Assembly (NCBI RefSeq): GCF_005116675.2
Contig: NZ_CP050699.1
Span: 1,511,001 to 1,575,000, forward strand
DNA length: 64,000 bases
Reading direction: 5' to 3'
DNA from: Desulfosediminicola ganghwensis
GTDB taxonomy: Bacteria; Desulfobacterota; Desulfobulbia; Desulfobulbales; Desulfocapsaceae
In this document: one piece after another, positions 35,715-43,727 of the stretch
Layout of the letters: each line of letters opens with the position of its first letter
Position numbering within the stretch: position 1 is the first letter of the stretch
Program-made: the position numbers and the translations under genes
Notes under the pieces: model-generated
The model's database searches: none
The model's input: only the letters and a program-made list of their open reading frames with translations
Told to the model about the DNA's origin: nothing

Positions 35715-37157
35715 CTAATCTGCTAATAATATTAATTCTACTTTTCTTTCAATCAACTTATCAAGCATCTCACTTTCAGAACCTGCAAAGCCATATTTTT
35801 CAGCTTCCTTTAAATTCGCATTTTTAACTTGTTCAAATTGGGCATCAAATTCAGATATACTTTGAGCGACTACTGGCAGCTCCCGATGTACTACCACTTT
35901 ATCATACGATACTTGTTGGTGCCAAATTCTTTTACTCTCTAAGCAAACCTCATTGCCCAATATATTAATATTATTTGCTGTTGGAATACCAATATCAACC
36001 AAACTGATTGACCCTGAATACTTTCTGTATTGAGATAAAAATCTCTTAAACCGCTCCTGCCTTTTATCTATATCTGGGTAACGAGAGAGGGCCCAGTATA
36101 AGTCCAAGCATACTAAGCATTTAGCAAATGCGCCATTCTCTAGTAGTTGACACCATGATTTAGCACATTCGCTTTCAAGATCAGTAAGATTTCTAGTTGA
36201 AAAAAGCAATTCATCCTCTGCCTCAAACGGAGTGCCAAGCGGACCGATATTAGAATGATTCCTGATTATTTGACCTTCTGCCTTCTTATAAAAGTAAGAA
36301 TTTTCTCTGTTTAATATATTTAATCGATCCTCTGAATCTAATGCAGACACAGATACGTTACCAGACAGTTCATCAATAAAACATTCAGTTGCCTCTTGAT
36401 GCGTAGAGGCCATAAACACAATGGGCTTTAATCCTCGTTTGTTGAGATAACTTACTTCTGCATCACTCGGATTAGGGAGAAAAATATATGACGAATTCGA
36501 CAATTTTTGAAGTTTATCACGCACATAATCAAACAATATCTTAAAATTAAAATCATTAAAACTATAACCAATAAATACTATAGTATTAGTAGCTAATACA
36601 GTAGATATATACTCCTTAACTAGAGTCTGATTCCTCATAAAATCATAATAGTCGTCTTCTGAAAACACAATTGAATCTGAATAATTTATCGTCCCATGCA
36701 TTTTAAGCAGTACCCGCCCGTTTCTTATGCTGGACATCTGTTTATCTTCCCAAATAACACTTATCACCTCACTTGAACCTTCTTTAGCTGCCTCCTCCAA
36801 CAAGTCATCCCAGTTAGTTGTAATTATTGTTTTTACAGGAAATGACATTAACCTTTTATGTAATCTGGTTCTCTTAACAGACCTCTCAAAAATTGCTTTA
36901 ACCTCAGCAATAACATCTGATTTACCCACGCAATCATATAAATACTGAGCTTTTTGAATTGGAGATAGTTTCTCATAAAATTTTTTTTGATCGTCATTTA
37001 AAGAGTCACCAATTAGTGAGTGCTCTAATTGACCTATCAAATCGTCCCATAATGGTAGATTTGCATTATTTGAAAAACCACTACCTATAAAAAATGTGAT
37101 ATTATTATATTTAAAACTATTTATTAATGACGGCGGTATCTTGTTCATAATTATCAC
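35715..37157 (-). CDS. SIR2-domain protein
   Basis: A 480-aa protein. The N-terminal about 260 residues are a SIR2-like Rossmann domain: FFIGSGFSNNANLPLWDDL (nucleotide-binding GSG), IITTNWDDLLEEA (TTNxD), LLKMHGTIN (catalytic-type histidine), and FIGYSFNDFNFKILFDYV. The C-terminal 220 residues contain charged helices and no domain I recognise. Stand-alone SIR2 domains with extra C-terminal regions are common NAD-depleting effectors in prokaryotic defence (Thoeris ThsA, DSR, SIR2-pAgo, Sir2-HerA), so an abortive-infection role is a reasonable inference. It lies 24 bp after the SPASM-type radical SAM gene and 6 bp before the viperin-like gene, so they are certainly co-transcribed. Confidence 0.85.
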   Translation of the reverse strand: MIIMNKIPPSLINSFKYNNITFFIGSGFSNNANLPLWDDLIGQLEHSLIGDSLNDDQKKFYEKLSPIQKAQYLYDCVGKSDVIAEVKAIFERSVKRTRLHKRLMSFPVKTIITTNWDDLLEEAAKEGSSEVISVIWEDKQMSSIRNGRVLLKMHGTINYSDSIVFSEDDYYDFMRNQTLVKEYISTVLATNTIVFIGYSFNDFNFKILFDYVRDKLQKLSNSSYIFLPNPSDAEVSYLNKRGLKPIVFMASTHQEATECFIDELSGNVSVSALDSEDRLNILNRENSYFYKKAEGQIIRNHSNIGPLGTPFEAEDELLFSTRNLTDLESECAKSWCQLLENGAFAKCLVCLDLYWALSRYPDIDKRQERFKRFLSQYRKYSGSISLVDIGIPTANNINILGNEVCLESKRIWHQQVSYDKVVVHRELPVVAQSISEFDAQFEQVKNANLKEAEKYGFAGSESEMLDKLIERKVELILLAD

Positions 37158-37181
37158 TGATAATAAACTATTAACAAACTA

Positions 37182-38228
37182 TTACATGCTATCATAGCTT
37201 TCATTATTCCATACATACTCATCCTGATGAGGCTTGTAAGAAATGCAAAGTGGGACTGTACCATTAAAGTTTTTCTGTTGACTCATACATGGCTTCTTTT
37301 TTAGTCGAGATGGAAATATTTCACTAAGATTGCCTTCTTGAAAATTAATATAATTTTCATCATAAGTAGCAATGCTCATCTTTGTCCCGATACATAGAGC
37401 ACATATCCTTATATTTCCATCCGGGTGTACAAGTACTCTCTCCCCAATTCTTACGGGGCAATAGTTATAAGCTTTAGGCTCCTTATCATACTCCGGCCTT
37501 GACACATATCGGTTTGGAATTCGGACCTTTATAGGGAGACTCTCGTTCTCAACCTCTCTCCTCATTTCACTATAAATATTAATCCATGTTTGAGGATCAA
37601 TATGGGAAAAACCTGTAAACTTATCTCTTTCTATGCCCATTTCCAATAAGGGGTGAAAATTTACGACCGGAACACCTATATCTGCCAAGAAATATACAAA
37701 TTCAGACAAATGACTTGAATTAGATTTATTGACACAACATGTAACAGATGTAGGATATCCTATTTGAATAGCCTGTTTAATCCTACTTACACACCTTTTA
37801 TAAGATCCATTACCTCTATATTTGTCGTTTACATTTTCTATGTGACTATCAAGGCTAAATGCAAAATCTGATACATCTTTCAGTGATGATGTTAATAAAA
37901 AATTCGAATCGAGTTGACCATTAGTATCAAGACGAATATATTCATATCCAATCTCAGCACTATATTTTATTAATGACATCAATTTCTTATTGTCATTTTC
38001 AACATCGTATAATGTCGGTTCTCCACCAATTAGGGTTAGCTTTTTCGCACCATATTCTTTGAATATTTTTAACATTTTGCATGCAGTAGAATATTCAATT
38101 GAACGATCTGCAATCGTCGTTTTATACAGGCAATAATCGCAACTTAAGTTGCAAAGATCTGTAATATACAAAAAAACCTGCTTCAGGTTACCATCAAAAT
38201 AATCAATGAATTCTTTATCTATTTTCAT
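37182..38228 (-). CDS. Radical SAM protein with C-terminal SPASM-like cysteines
   Basis: A 348-aa radical SAM enzyme: FLYITDLCNLSCDYCLYKT (CxxxCxxC), LTLIGGEPTLYD (GGE), and IRLDTNGQ. Residues about 270-335 have extra cysteines around CPVRIGERVLVHPDGNIRIC, ALC, PCMSQQ and LCISYK, resembling SPASM/twitch auxiliary cluster sites. Such enzymes modify peptides (RiPPs), sugars or nucleotides. No short precursor-peptide gene is evident next to it, though a very small one could be missed. It lies 31 bp after the CYTH gene in the AT-rich cassette. Confidence 0.82.
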   Translation of the reverse strand: MKIDKEFIDYFDGNLKQVFLYITDLCNLSCDYCLYKTTIADRSIEYSTACKMLKIFKEYGAKKLTLIGGEPTLYDVENDNKKLMSLIKYSAEIGYEYIRLDTNGQLDSNFLLTSSLKDVSDFAFSLDSHIENVNDKYRGNGSYKRCVSRIKQAIQIGYPTSVTCCVNKSNSSHLSEFVYFLADIGVPVVNFHPLLEMGIERDKFTGFSHIDPQTWINIYSEMRREVENESLPIKVRIPNRYVSRPEYDKEPKAYNYCPVRIGERVLVHPDGNIRICALCIGTKMSIATYDENYINFQEGNLSEIFPSRLKKKPCMSQQKNFNGTVPLCISYKPHQDEYVWNNESYDSM

Positions 38229-38259
38229 AGCACATTAGTTGTTCAGCTAGTAGATTTAT

Positions 38260-38820
38260 TCATTTCTCTAGAAGTTGAAATGGGTATCCTCGATAATCGA
38301 CACGACTACTATCAAGTTTCAGCAAAAGGACAACATCCATTATTTTCTCCCTTGTTTTGTCAACCCCACCATGGTCTTTTGTAGCTTCAATTTCGACAAA
38401 ACATCCTAAATTTTCAACCCTATCAAGGGATATTTCAAAATCATTCTTATATAAATATACAATTCTATTCTTTGAAACGGTTACCAATTTAACTATATTT
38501 AATTCCTTCAATATATTTTTTAATGCGGACGGTGACGATATCTCAGTTTCATACTCATCACAGTGAGAGTGTTTTTCCCCTCCTTCTGGGTAAAAATGCT
38601 TGAAATTCAGTATATTTCTCCCACCCCTTTCTCTAACACTCAACCATTTATAGGGGTACTCTTCGTCCATATATCCCTCATTACTTGGGGAGAAATAATG
38701 ATCTACTTGGTCTGTCTCACCAATATACTGTGCCATTTCGTCTAGCTCATTTTTAACCCTCTCATATTCACCTGGATCAACTACCAGCTTTATCTCTATT
38801 TCAGTATTGTTAAATGACAT
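38260..38820 (-). CDS. CYTH-domain protein (class IV adenylate cyclase / triphosphatase-like)
   Basis: A 186-aa protein; start chosen at 38820 because AGGTGAG precedes it, whereas the upstream in-frame ATG lies inside the previous gene. It carries the ExExK signature (EIEIKL), RERGG in the first half, LNFKHFYPEGG, an ETEI segment, VSKNRIVYLYKNDFEISLDR, and LGCFVEIEA near the C-terminus. This is close to canonical CyaB-type CYTH/TTM proteins. The family includes class IV adenylate cyclases and inorganic or thiamine triphosphatases: all act on triphosphates inside a beta-barrel tunnel with divalent metal. Being in an operon with SIR2 and viperin-like genes makes a nucleotide-signal or NTP-processing role attractive, but this is inference. 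Confidence 0.85.
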   Translation of the reverse strand: MSFNNTEIEIKLVVDPGEYERVKNELDEMAQYIGETDQVDHYFSPSNEGYMDEEYPYKWLSVRERGGRNILNFKHFYPEGGEKHSHCDEYETEISSPSALKNILKELNIVKLVTVSKNRIVYLYKNDFEISLDRVENLGCFVEIEATKDHGGVDKTREKIMDVVLLLKLDSSRVDYRGYPFQLLEK

Positions 38821-38824
38821 AATC

Positions 38825-39649
38825 TCACCTAATGATTGACAAAAAGCGATCAATCTTTTCTATTATTTTCCTTCTATCCTCGTCTACACCATTCTCCACA
38901 CATTGATCAATTAGCAAACTATTATTTTCCATATCAATGGCACTTTTAATACTCATTGCCTCACGGTAACAACCTCCGTAATGGAATATTTCACAATCCA
39001 TATAATTATTTTGAAAATTACCTTGAACCTCAGAAGAGACTGGAACTAAAGATAGTCCTTCCTGCAAGACAGATATAGAAAACGCAATTTCCTCTCGAAA
39101 ACGAAAATCAATGACATCCTTAATATCTAAATATACTTTTCTCCATTTTTCAGTAATATTTACCCACTCTTTATACTTTCCGATGATTAAAGATGTATTG
39201 TAATGATTATCAACACCAAGATATCCGACTGAATCTAAAGCTACTCGATCCTTTTCACTTAATTTTTCAACCTCAGAGCTTATAAGAAATGCTTTTTCTT
39301 GTGATCGGATTGACATTGATTTAAAAGCAACATGGTCAGGGTCAGCATATACAATAGTATCAAATTCATGACCGATATCTTCAATAAAAGAAGAAATTAA
39401 AAATTTAACTCCATATGGATCATCTTTAAAAACCCTTCTATACCCTCGACACTTCACCCCAAGATTAGATAAAGTAACAATGAATGATTCCGGTAAATTA
39501 ATATGATTTGGATATAAAACTAATATTTCGTTGAATATGTCAACAGACCGTCGTTTCATACTTTTTACTAGCACAATAAAGGCCTTATGATTGACTGTTT
39601 TTTCATCTACGACAGTTAGAAGCACCTGCCTTTCTTGCATCTTCATCAT
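38825..39649 (-). CDS. Glycosyltransferase-like protein (GT-A fold, GT8-like), first gene of the cassette
   Basis: A 274-aa protein beginning QVLLTVVDEKTVNHKAFIVL and containing DTIVYADPDHVAF, an acidic metal-binding-type motif, followed by NTSLIIGKYKEW and later IFHYGGCYREA. This order (donor-binding start, DxD, N-S region, H-x-G) resembles family-8-like glycosyltransferases, though similarity is modest. No membrane segment or signal. It is promoter-proximal in the seven-gene cluster, with AGGA before the ATG, and its stop is 4 bp before the CYTH start. Its acceptor could be a small molecule or nucleotide; not determinable. Confidence 0.6.
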   Translation of the reverse strand: MMKMQERQVLLTVVDEKTVNHKAFIVLVKSMKRRSVDIFNEILVLYPNHINLPESFIVTLSNLGVKCRGYRRVFKDDPYGVKFLISSFIEDIGHEFDTIVYADPDHVAFKSMSIRSQEKAFLISSEVEKLSEKDRVALDSVGYLGVDNHYNTSLIIGKYKEWVNITEKWRKVYLDIKDVIDFRFREEIAFSISVLQEGLSLVPVSSEVQGNFQNNYMDCEIFHYGGCYREAMSIKSAIDMENNSLLIDQCVENGVDEDRRKIIEKIDRFLSIIR

Positions 39650-39664
39650 GTCTTTCCTAAACTC

Positions 39665-39694
39665 ACTATATATTTACCAACAGTTCATACTCAA
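39665..39694 (-). promoter_or_regulatory. Candidate sigma-70-type promoter of the seven-gene cassette
   Basis: On the minus strand TTGAGT (39694-39689), 18 bases, then TATAGT (39670-39665), 15 bp before the first ATG of the cassette. The region is AT-rich, so chance matches are possible, and the short distance to the start implies a very short leader. Confidence 0.4.
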
Positions 39695-40326
39695 CATGCT
39701 ACCTTGTGGTATCCGATAAAAATTGACCGGTACTAGATAGTTTCCATCCTAAAACTGTCATTTTGCCCAATCTCAGCGTTGCATCTGAAATTTTAATCCC
39801 TGGAATATCAAACACATGCCTGTGGTTTAAATTCCAGCCGCGCCTCGATATAGAACGAAATGCCGAGTTTTAGGATGAAAACTAGATAAAAAACGGTCGT
39901 TTTGTGCTAGAAAGTATCCACACAAAACATCGTAACATTTTCCTAAAAAGATTAGATACATAAAAGCAACAAGAGACTTTTATGTCAATCGGTAAAAACG
40001 AAGGGGTTTTAGAGCACTAGAGTTGGGGGCCTTATCAGGTAAATATGCATCTACATGAGGCCAAGGCTTAGGCTAGCATTACCAACCTCAAATAGCTGAC
40101 AACCTATTCAAAATAAACTTCCCAAACAAATAACTCTGAACGATAAGTGAGAATTCTCCAGAAATGGAGTAACCGCAAACAAGAGATTTCCAAAGAACAT
40201 CTCTTAGGTGTGCAACAAGGGGTCAAACTGAAGATATCTACTGTTAATCTGCAGAGCCACACGCTATAGCAACGATAGAGGTTATCGTTGGCAATGTTAA
40301 CCATGTAAGAAAACCTGCAAGTTAAT
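39695..40326. other. AT-rich intergenic region between cassette and IS copy 2
   Basis: About 630 bp with no supported gene; the frames present are short, without ribosome sites or family resemblance. It probably holds upstream control sequence of the cassette and remnants of the original insertion junction. No clear attachment site or tRNA fragment was found. Confidence 0.4.
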
Positions 40327-40335
40327 ACCTTTCCT
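40327..40335. repeat. Left 9-bp target-site duplication of IS copy 2
   Basis: ACCTTTCCT directly before the left IS end and repeated at 41600-41608. Confidence 0.93.
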
Positions 40336-41599
40336 CACTGCTGTCTCACAAGTAATAACGTGATTACGGATAAATAAAGGCTCGGAGAGCTTCTTGTGTT
40401 ATAGTGAATTTGCGAAAAACAATATAATAACAAGGAGATCCGAGCCATGGCTCATTCTAGCACAATCCTAAATCAGATTGCTTCATTTTTCCCAAGACAT
40501 GATTTTGAGAAACTGGCAAGAAAGCATCATCATGGACAATAGTTTCGCTCCTTCAACAGATGGAGCCAGTTTCTCGCCATGACTATAGCCCAACTCACTT
40601 CCAGAAAGAGCCTTCGTGACTTAGTCAGCAACCTGGCCGTTCAAAAGTCTCGTTTGTATCATTTGGGTATGAGGCCAACTAGTCGGGCCACCTTGGCTCG
40701 TGTCAATGAGCAACAGCCTTATGAGACTTTCAAAGCCATGTTCTTTCAGCTTTTGCATAAGTGCCAGGCGAATGCTCCGAAACATAGGTTCAAGTTCAAG
40801 GGTAAAATTTATTTACTCGATGCAACGATGGTCAATCTCTGTCTCTCAGTGTTTCCGTGGGCTAACTACCGCAAAACCAAGGGTGCCATGAAATTGCATT
40901 TTGGCCTTGATGCAAGTGGCTATCTTCCAGTCTTCATGGATATGACGGAGGGCAAAAAACATGAAATCGAATGGGCACGATCTCTTAACCTGCCTACCGG
41001 TTCTTGTGTAGTTTTTGACCGAGGGTTCACCGATTACACTTGGTACGAGACCCTCGACAAACGCAAAATAACGTTCGTAACACGGCTTAAAAGTAATGCA
41101 AAAGTCTATCGTTACGGCAACCGACGTAAACCCGATTCTCCTGATGTTCTTGAAGACCAAAAGATAAAAATTCCAGGATATCAGTTCACTTTTCGACGGA
41201 TTATCTATGTTGATCCAGAAACGGGCATTGAGTATCAGTTTGTGACAAATTCGAGGAAACTCAAAGCCTCAGAGGTTGCTGCAATTTATAAAGAACGCTG
41301 GCAAATCGAACTGTTCTTTAAGTGGATCAAGCAACAACTAAAAGTGAAGACGTTTCTTGGAACATCTGAAAACGCAGTACTTACACAGCTATGGATTGCC
41401 CTCTGTGTCTATCTAATGCTGTCGTATTTTAAATTCATGGCCAAATTCAAAGGATCGCTCACGCAACTGCTCAGGCTATTGCAATTGAACATTTTTGAAA
41501 GAAGACCGTTGGCTGACTTGTTAAAGCCGCCTGACAAACCAGGAAAAACACAATTTTCGCCACAACTTGCATTGTGGAATTAACTATGAGACAGCAGTG
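40336..41599 (+). mobile_element. IS4-family insertion sequence, copy 2, 1264 bp
   Basis: Same length, orientation and 13-bp inverted ends (CACTGCTGTCTCA / TGAGACAGCAGTG) as copy 1, with only scattered single-base differences. Flanked by its own 9-bp duplication ACCTTTCCT, showing a separate insertion event from copy 1. Confidence 0.95.
40447..41583 (+). pseudogene. IS4-family transposase of copy 2, broken by a TAG at codon 32
   Basis: Aligned codon by codon with the intact copy at 31488-32624, lysine codon 32 (AAG) has become TAG at 40540-40542. The rest of the frame is intact and nearly identical, including both aspartates and the YKERWQIELFFKWIK signature. An internal ATG at 40579 would give a 334-aa product lacking most of the N-terminal DUF4372 domain, probably inactive alone. 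The element could still be mobilised in trans by copy 1. Confidence 0.9.
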
Positions 41600-41608
41600 A
41601 CCTTTCCT
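41600..41608. repeat. Right 9-bp target-site duplication of IS copy 2
   Basis: ACCTTTCCT, identical to 40327-40335, immediately after the right IS terminus. Confidence 0.93.
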
Positions 41609-41698
41609 GTAAATTTTGCTGACTAATTTCGAGTAACCTGTCAAAGAAAATAGAACTTTTCAGCAGGTGAGTGTCAGATCGAATTTCGATTTCTCAAG

Positions 41699-42706
41699 TT
41701 AAAGCGCGATATCCCAGCAGGCGTGTGAGACCTGGGAGACTACAAAGCGAGTGGCGAGAAATGTTTCGATTACCGCGATATTGGTCAGGGTGTGGTTGGT
41801 CGGTTGCAGGGTTCTGACATGACCGGTGCCCGCCAGCGCCATTGGCAGCAGCAGCTGGTCGGCCAGATTGGGCCCTACCGGCGCGCCGCTCTTCAGGTAT
41901 CTTTTCACCTGGCTGACGGTTCGCTGCGCCACCTTTTCCGCACTCAGGTGTTTTTCGCCAAAGCCCGTAAAGGTCTCGGTCAGCTGGTCGGAGTGGACAA
42001 ACACCGAGAGCACATTGCCGGGACCATATCGTTCATCCTGAATATGTTTTGTGTTTGCCCTGTCGATATGCAGTGTGCCGCAGACAACCCGCAACTCCCT
42101 GCGGCCGATGTGCTCAGGTAACTGGGCGCAGTACGAGCGGGCAGACAGGGACACCTCTCCCCTGGTCACCAGCTCAAGCGGCGTTAAGGAGCGGGCGGGG
42201 ATAATCTCCACCTCTATCCGGCCACCGCCAACGGGGAAAAATCCAGGCCGGACCAGTCTTGCCCGAATCTCGACTCCCATCCTGTTTAGCAGTGGCAGAT
42301 AGCTCTGTTGCAGGAACTCAAATGGGGGAGCCATGGGGTTGTGGGTGCCCCCCTCGATAGTTACGCGGCAGGGGTGGCTGCCAGCCAGTAGCCCGGGAAG
42401 GATGGCCTGCAGCACCAGGGTGCAGCTGCCGGCTGTGCCGACTTGAAACAGGTAGCTGCCTGCCTGAACCGCGCCGGGTTCAAAATAGAGCGTCTCGGAA
42501 CCAAGCGCTGCTCCCTGGACCTGGGCGGAGCTGATCTGGGCGGCAGCGCGAACGGCAGTCAGATGCTGGCGCAACAGTCCTGGCTTTTTCCTTTTTGCCC
42601 GTATGTTTCGTATGGTGAACGACCGACCGGTGACCAGGGACAGGCCGAGTGCCGAGCGAACGATCTGTCCGCCCCCCTCACCGTATGCCCCGTCAATCTC
42701 GATCAT
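41699..42706 (-). CDS. rtcA: RNA 3'-terminal phosphate cyclase
   Basis: A 335-aa cytoplasmic enzyme that converts RNA 3'-phosphate to 2',3'-cyclic phosphate using ATP. It starts with the family hallmark IDGAYGEGGGQIVRSALGLS, followed by IRAKRKKPGLLRQHLTAV, and later GTAGSCTLVLQAILP, GGGRIEVEI and SARSYCAQLPEHIGRREL. The catalytic-type histidine lies toward the C-terminus (LADQLLLPMALAGTGHVR). The length matches the E. coli enzyme. No rtcB or rtcR is adjacent. It is divergent from nrfH with about 480 bp between. The second IS lies only 90 bp downstream of its stop. Confidence 0.95.
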   Translation of the reverse strand: MIEIDGAYGEGGGQIVRSALGLSLVTGRSFTIRNIRAKRKKPGLLRQHLTAVRAAAQISSAQVQGAALGSETLYFEPGAVQAGSYLFQVGTAGSCTLVLQAILPGLLAGSHPCRVTIEGGTHNPMAPPFEFLQQSYLPLLNRMGVEIRARLVRPGFFPVGGGRIEVEIIPARSLTPLELVTRGEVSLSARSYCAQLPEHIGRRELRVVCGTLHIDRANTKHIQDERYGPGNVLSVFVHSDQLTETFTGFGEKHLSAEKVAQRTVSQVKRYLKSGAPVGPNLADQLLLPMALAGTGHVRTLQPTNHTLTNIAVIETFLATRFVVSQVSHACWDIAL

Positions 42707-42933
42707 GGCTCTTACCTTGTGCAGCCCACAGGATCATTGTGCTTCTTGGGATGATGCCTGCCACCTCCGTAAGCGAGGGAGCAAACAATGTCGTTGGTTT
42801 CTCCTAGCCAGTATAGTCCAGAGAACCCGCCAGTATCAATCACCCTTTCTGTTAGAACTCCTCCTGTCTGTATAACAAATCACTTCTTTTCCATGGCTGC
42901 CTGATCTTTGCCGACAAGAAATATTATCAGAAT

Positions 42934-42947
42934 TTGACCTAAGTCAA
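42934..42947. promoter_or_regulatory. FNR/CRP-family-type palindrome upstream of nrfHA
   Basis: TTGACCTAAGTCAA is a perfect 5-4-5 palindrome (TTGAC, GTCAA) about 240 bp upstream of nrfH. It resembles FNR-type boxes and, as I recall, HcpR sites described for nitrogen-oxide genes in delta-proteobacteria. Good location for control of nitrite reduction; the regulator identity is inference. Confidence 0.5.
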
Positions 42948-43183
42948 GGAATGTGGGTGCCACCTTGTGGAATGATCAAGTAGCGTAATATCGAAACTTT
43001 AAGGGTGCAACGATTGTACGCCAGTGACTGGGGAGGAAAATGAACGGACAACCAAGATTAAACCAAGAGGAGGGATGTATATGTACTTCATGCTGGCAAC
43101 AGCACGAGCTTCGGGGGAGTCTCAGGACATAAGGGATTCCGGGTGCCCACGGGACCTTCTATAACAGGGAGAGGAATTCTCAT

Positions 43184-43711
43184 ATGAAAACAAGTTGTTG
43201 GATAAAGTATTGCTCGCTGACTGCGTTTGTAGCTGCGTTGGCGTTTTTCGTCTACCTGGTAGACGCTTCCAAAGCGCTTTCGTATCTCTCCAAAGACCCG
43301 CTGGCATGCATCAACTGCCATGTAATGAACCCGCAGTACGCAACCTGGCAGCACAGTTCACACAAAAACGTCGCAAGCTGTGTGGATTGCCATCTGCCGA
43401 CAGACTCGATGGTTGATAAGTATCTGGCCAAGGCTAGAGACGGCTGGAATCACTCCGTTGCGTTTACCTTGAACACCTATGGGCAGAATATTCAAATCAG
43501 TGATGATGGTGCCAAAAGGGTTCAGGCAAATTGTATCGCATGTCATGCAGGGCTAACAGAGACAATCAGAAGCAACCAGGACAGGTACCACGATTTCAGC
43601 GGAGCCCCTGCTGCAGACAGAAAATGCTGGGAGTGTCACCGGGAGGTTCCCCATGGCAGGGTACGGAGTCTCTCATCGACTCCGGATAATCTTGGTGTTC
43701 GCGAACTTTAA
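43184..43711 (+). CDS. nrfH: Cytochrome c nitrite reductase small subunit NrfH
   Basis: A 175-aa membrane-anchored tetraheme quinol dehydrogenase of the NapC/NirT family. One N-terminal membrane anchor (YCSLTAFVAALAFFVYLVDA) is followed by four CxxCH heme sites: CINCH, CVDCH, CIACH and CWECH, with the NrfH-type CINCHVMNPQYATWQHSSH region. It passes electrons from menaquinol to NrfA at the periplasmic face. A GAGAGGAAT site precedes the ATG. The gene lies 16 bp before nrfA. Confidence 0.95.
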   Translation: MKTSCWIKYCSLTAFVAALAFFVYLVDASKALSYLSKDPLACINCHVMNPQYATWQHSSHKNVASCVDCHLPTDSMVDKYLAKARDGWNHSVAFTLNTYGQNIQISDDGAKRVQANCIACHAGLTETIRSNQDRYHDFSGAPAADRKCWECHREVPHGRVRSLSSTPDNLGVREL

Positions 43712-43727
43712 TTTTGGGGAGGATAGA

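Noticed and set aside
37182-38228. RiPP biosynthesis reading of the SPASM-type radical SAM gene
   Set aside because: No short precursor-peptide gene, leader-binding domain or peptidase/exporter pair was seen nearby; kept only as an alternative.
31368-41608. Composite transposon made of the two IS4-family copies and the cassette
   Set aside because: Each IS has its own, different 9-bp target duplication on both sides, which shows two independent insertions instead of one composite event.
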